From contig JADFJI010000146.1 of assembly GCA_022566235.1 (NCBI GenBank), forward strand, positions 1 to 6,172: 6,172 nt of DNA, written 5' to 3'. The stretch comes from Chloroflexota bacterium (GTDB lineage: Bacteria; Chloroflexota; Dehalococcoidia; Plut-88900). Position numbers and translations under genes: made by a program. The notes below the pieces were generated by a model, which was given only the letters and a program-made list of their open reading frames with translations, had not been told where the DNA came from and did no database searches. How positions within the stretch are numbered: position 1 is the stretch's first letter; every line of letters begins with the position of its first letter. Positions 5,716 to 6,172 of the stretch are shown one piece after another.

Positions 5716-6172
5716 GTGCGTTTGGAGCTTGGCTCTTTCCCCGTCCGGGATCTGGTTTTCGGCCCCAGGACCGAATACAGGCAGGGTGTTCTGTCTGTGA
5801 ACACCGATGAGCTAAAGGCCTTCCTCCTCAAGGACTCCCCTTTTCAGGATATCGAGATCGATGTTGCGAGACCGGGGGAAAAGACCCGGATAGTCCATGC
5901 CCTGGACGTGGTTGAGCCCAGGGTGAAGGTCTCCGGGCCCGGGTGTGTGTTTCCCGGGTTTCTTGGCCCCCCGGCCCAGGTGGGGGAGGGACGGACTCAC
6001 CGGCTGGCTGGAGTGGCAGTGATAGGAGCCGCCGAGCCGTTCATCGGAGAGGAGTTCTGGTATGCGCGGGAGGCGATAATCGACATGTCGGGGCCCGGGG
6101 CCGAGTACACGCCCTTCTCCAGAACCGTGAACCTGGTGCTCAAGTTCATCCCTAAGCCCGGGGACGCGGAGC
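5716..6172 (+). CDS. Second GrdE-like protein, partial (runs off the right edge)
   Basis: The first 152 residues of a tandem paralogue of the preceding gene, open to the end of the window. It starts at GTG with the conserved RLELG directly after, four residues shorter at the N terminus than its neighbour. It keeps IEIDVARPGEKTRI, VVEPRVKVSGPG, GEGRTHRLAGVAV and AIIDMSGPGAEYTPFS, so it belongs to the same component B subunit family of glycine/sarcosine/betaine reductase. Identity to the first copy is about 74% by hand count; differences cluster in residues 10-45 and near the right edge. The part holding the expected processing site lies outside the window, so whether this copy has the pyruvoyl-forming Cys cannot be told. 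The 18-nt gap and strong ribosome binding site imply co-transcription. The two proteins may act as two related subunits, or serve different substrates. Confidence 0.85.
   Translation, partial: MRLELGSFPVRDLVFGPRTEYRQGVLSVNTDELKAFLLKDSPFQDIEIDVARPGEKTRIVHALDVVEPRVKVSGPGCVFPGFLGPPAQVGEGRTHRLAGVAVIGAAEPFIGEEFWYAREAIIDMSGPGAEYTPFSRTVNLVLKFIPKPGDAE
5719..6153 (+). repeat. Second copy of the tandem gene duplication
   Basis: Matches 4390-4824 at an offset of 1329 nt with no insertions or deletions through this stretch. Conservation is concentrated in the codons for VVEP to GVAV and for AREAIIDMSGPGA, which suggests selection on those segments rather than only recent copying. Confidence 0.85.

Noticed and set aside
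1..6172. CRISPR array, insertion sequence, tRNA or phage remnant
   Set aside because: No short spaced repeats, terminal inverted repeats, transposase motifs or tRNA cloverleaf were seen on either strand.

Overview
The window is a moderately GC-rich piece of a bacterial chromosome. It holds three genes on the minus strand and, diverging from them, two genes on the plus strand. All recognisable products belong to families of acyl-CoA and small-acid metabolism. Tandem class III CoA-transferases, a beta-hydroxyacid dehydrogenase, glycine/sarcosine/betaine-reductase-like proteins without the rest of that complex, and frequent AGG, ATA and GTG codons would fit an uncultured Chloroflexota (Dehalococcoidia/SAR202-like) genome. 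This taxonomic guess is weak because no marker gene is present.

Layout, minus strand, read right to left: a CaiB/BaiF-type CoA-transferase (2866-4080); a second, only distantly similar CaiB/BaiF CoA-transferase (1432-2736); then a 389-residue protein (148-1317) whose first ~278 residues are a 3-hydroxyisobutyrate/tartronate-semialdehyde-reductase-type dehydrogenase and whose last ~95 residues are a complete HU/IHF DNA-bending domain. A strong ribosome binding site at the extreme left edge suggests that another minus-strand gene starts there. Gaps of about 115-130 nt separate the minus-strand genes, with weak hairpins that may end or modulate transcription.

Plus strand: an extended -10 promoter (4318-4326) precedes a full-length GrdE-like protein (4375-5697; component B subunit family of glycine/sarcosine/betaine reductase). 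Eighteen nt later a close tandem paralogue starts (5716) and runs off the right edge. The two are about 74% identical over the 145 residues that can be compared, without gaps.

How they may work together (inference): the CoA-transferases would move CoA between organic acids, the dehydrogenase would interconvert a beta-hydroxyacid and its semialdehyde, and the GrdE-like proteins would belong to a reductase-like system whose other parts lie outside the window. The points most worth a second look are the dehydrogenase-HU fusion (real, or a one-base sequence error joining two genes), a CoA-transferase with Gln in place of the catalytic Asp next to one that has the Asp, and a duplicated GrdE-like gene that appears to lack the cysteine used to make the pyruvoyl cofactor.
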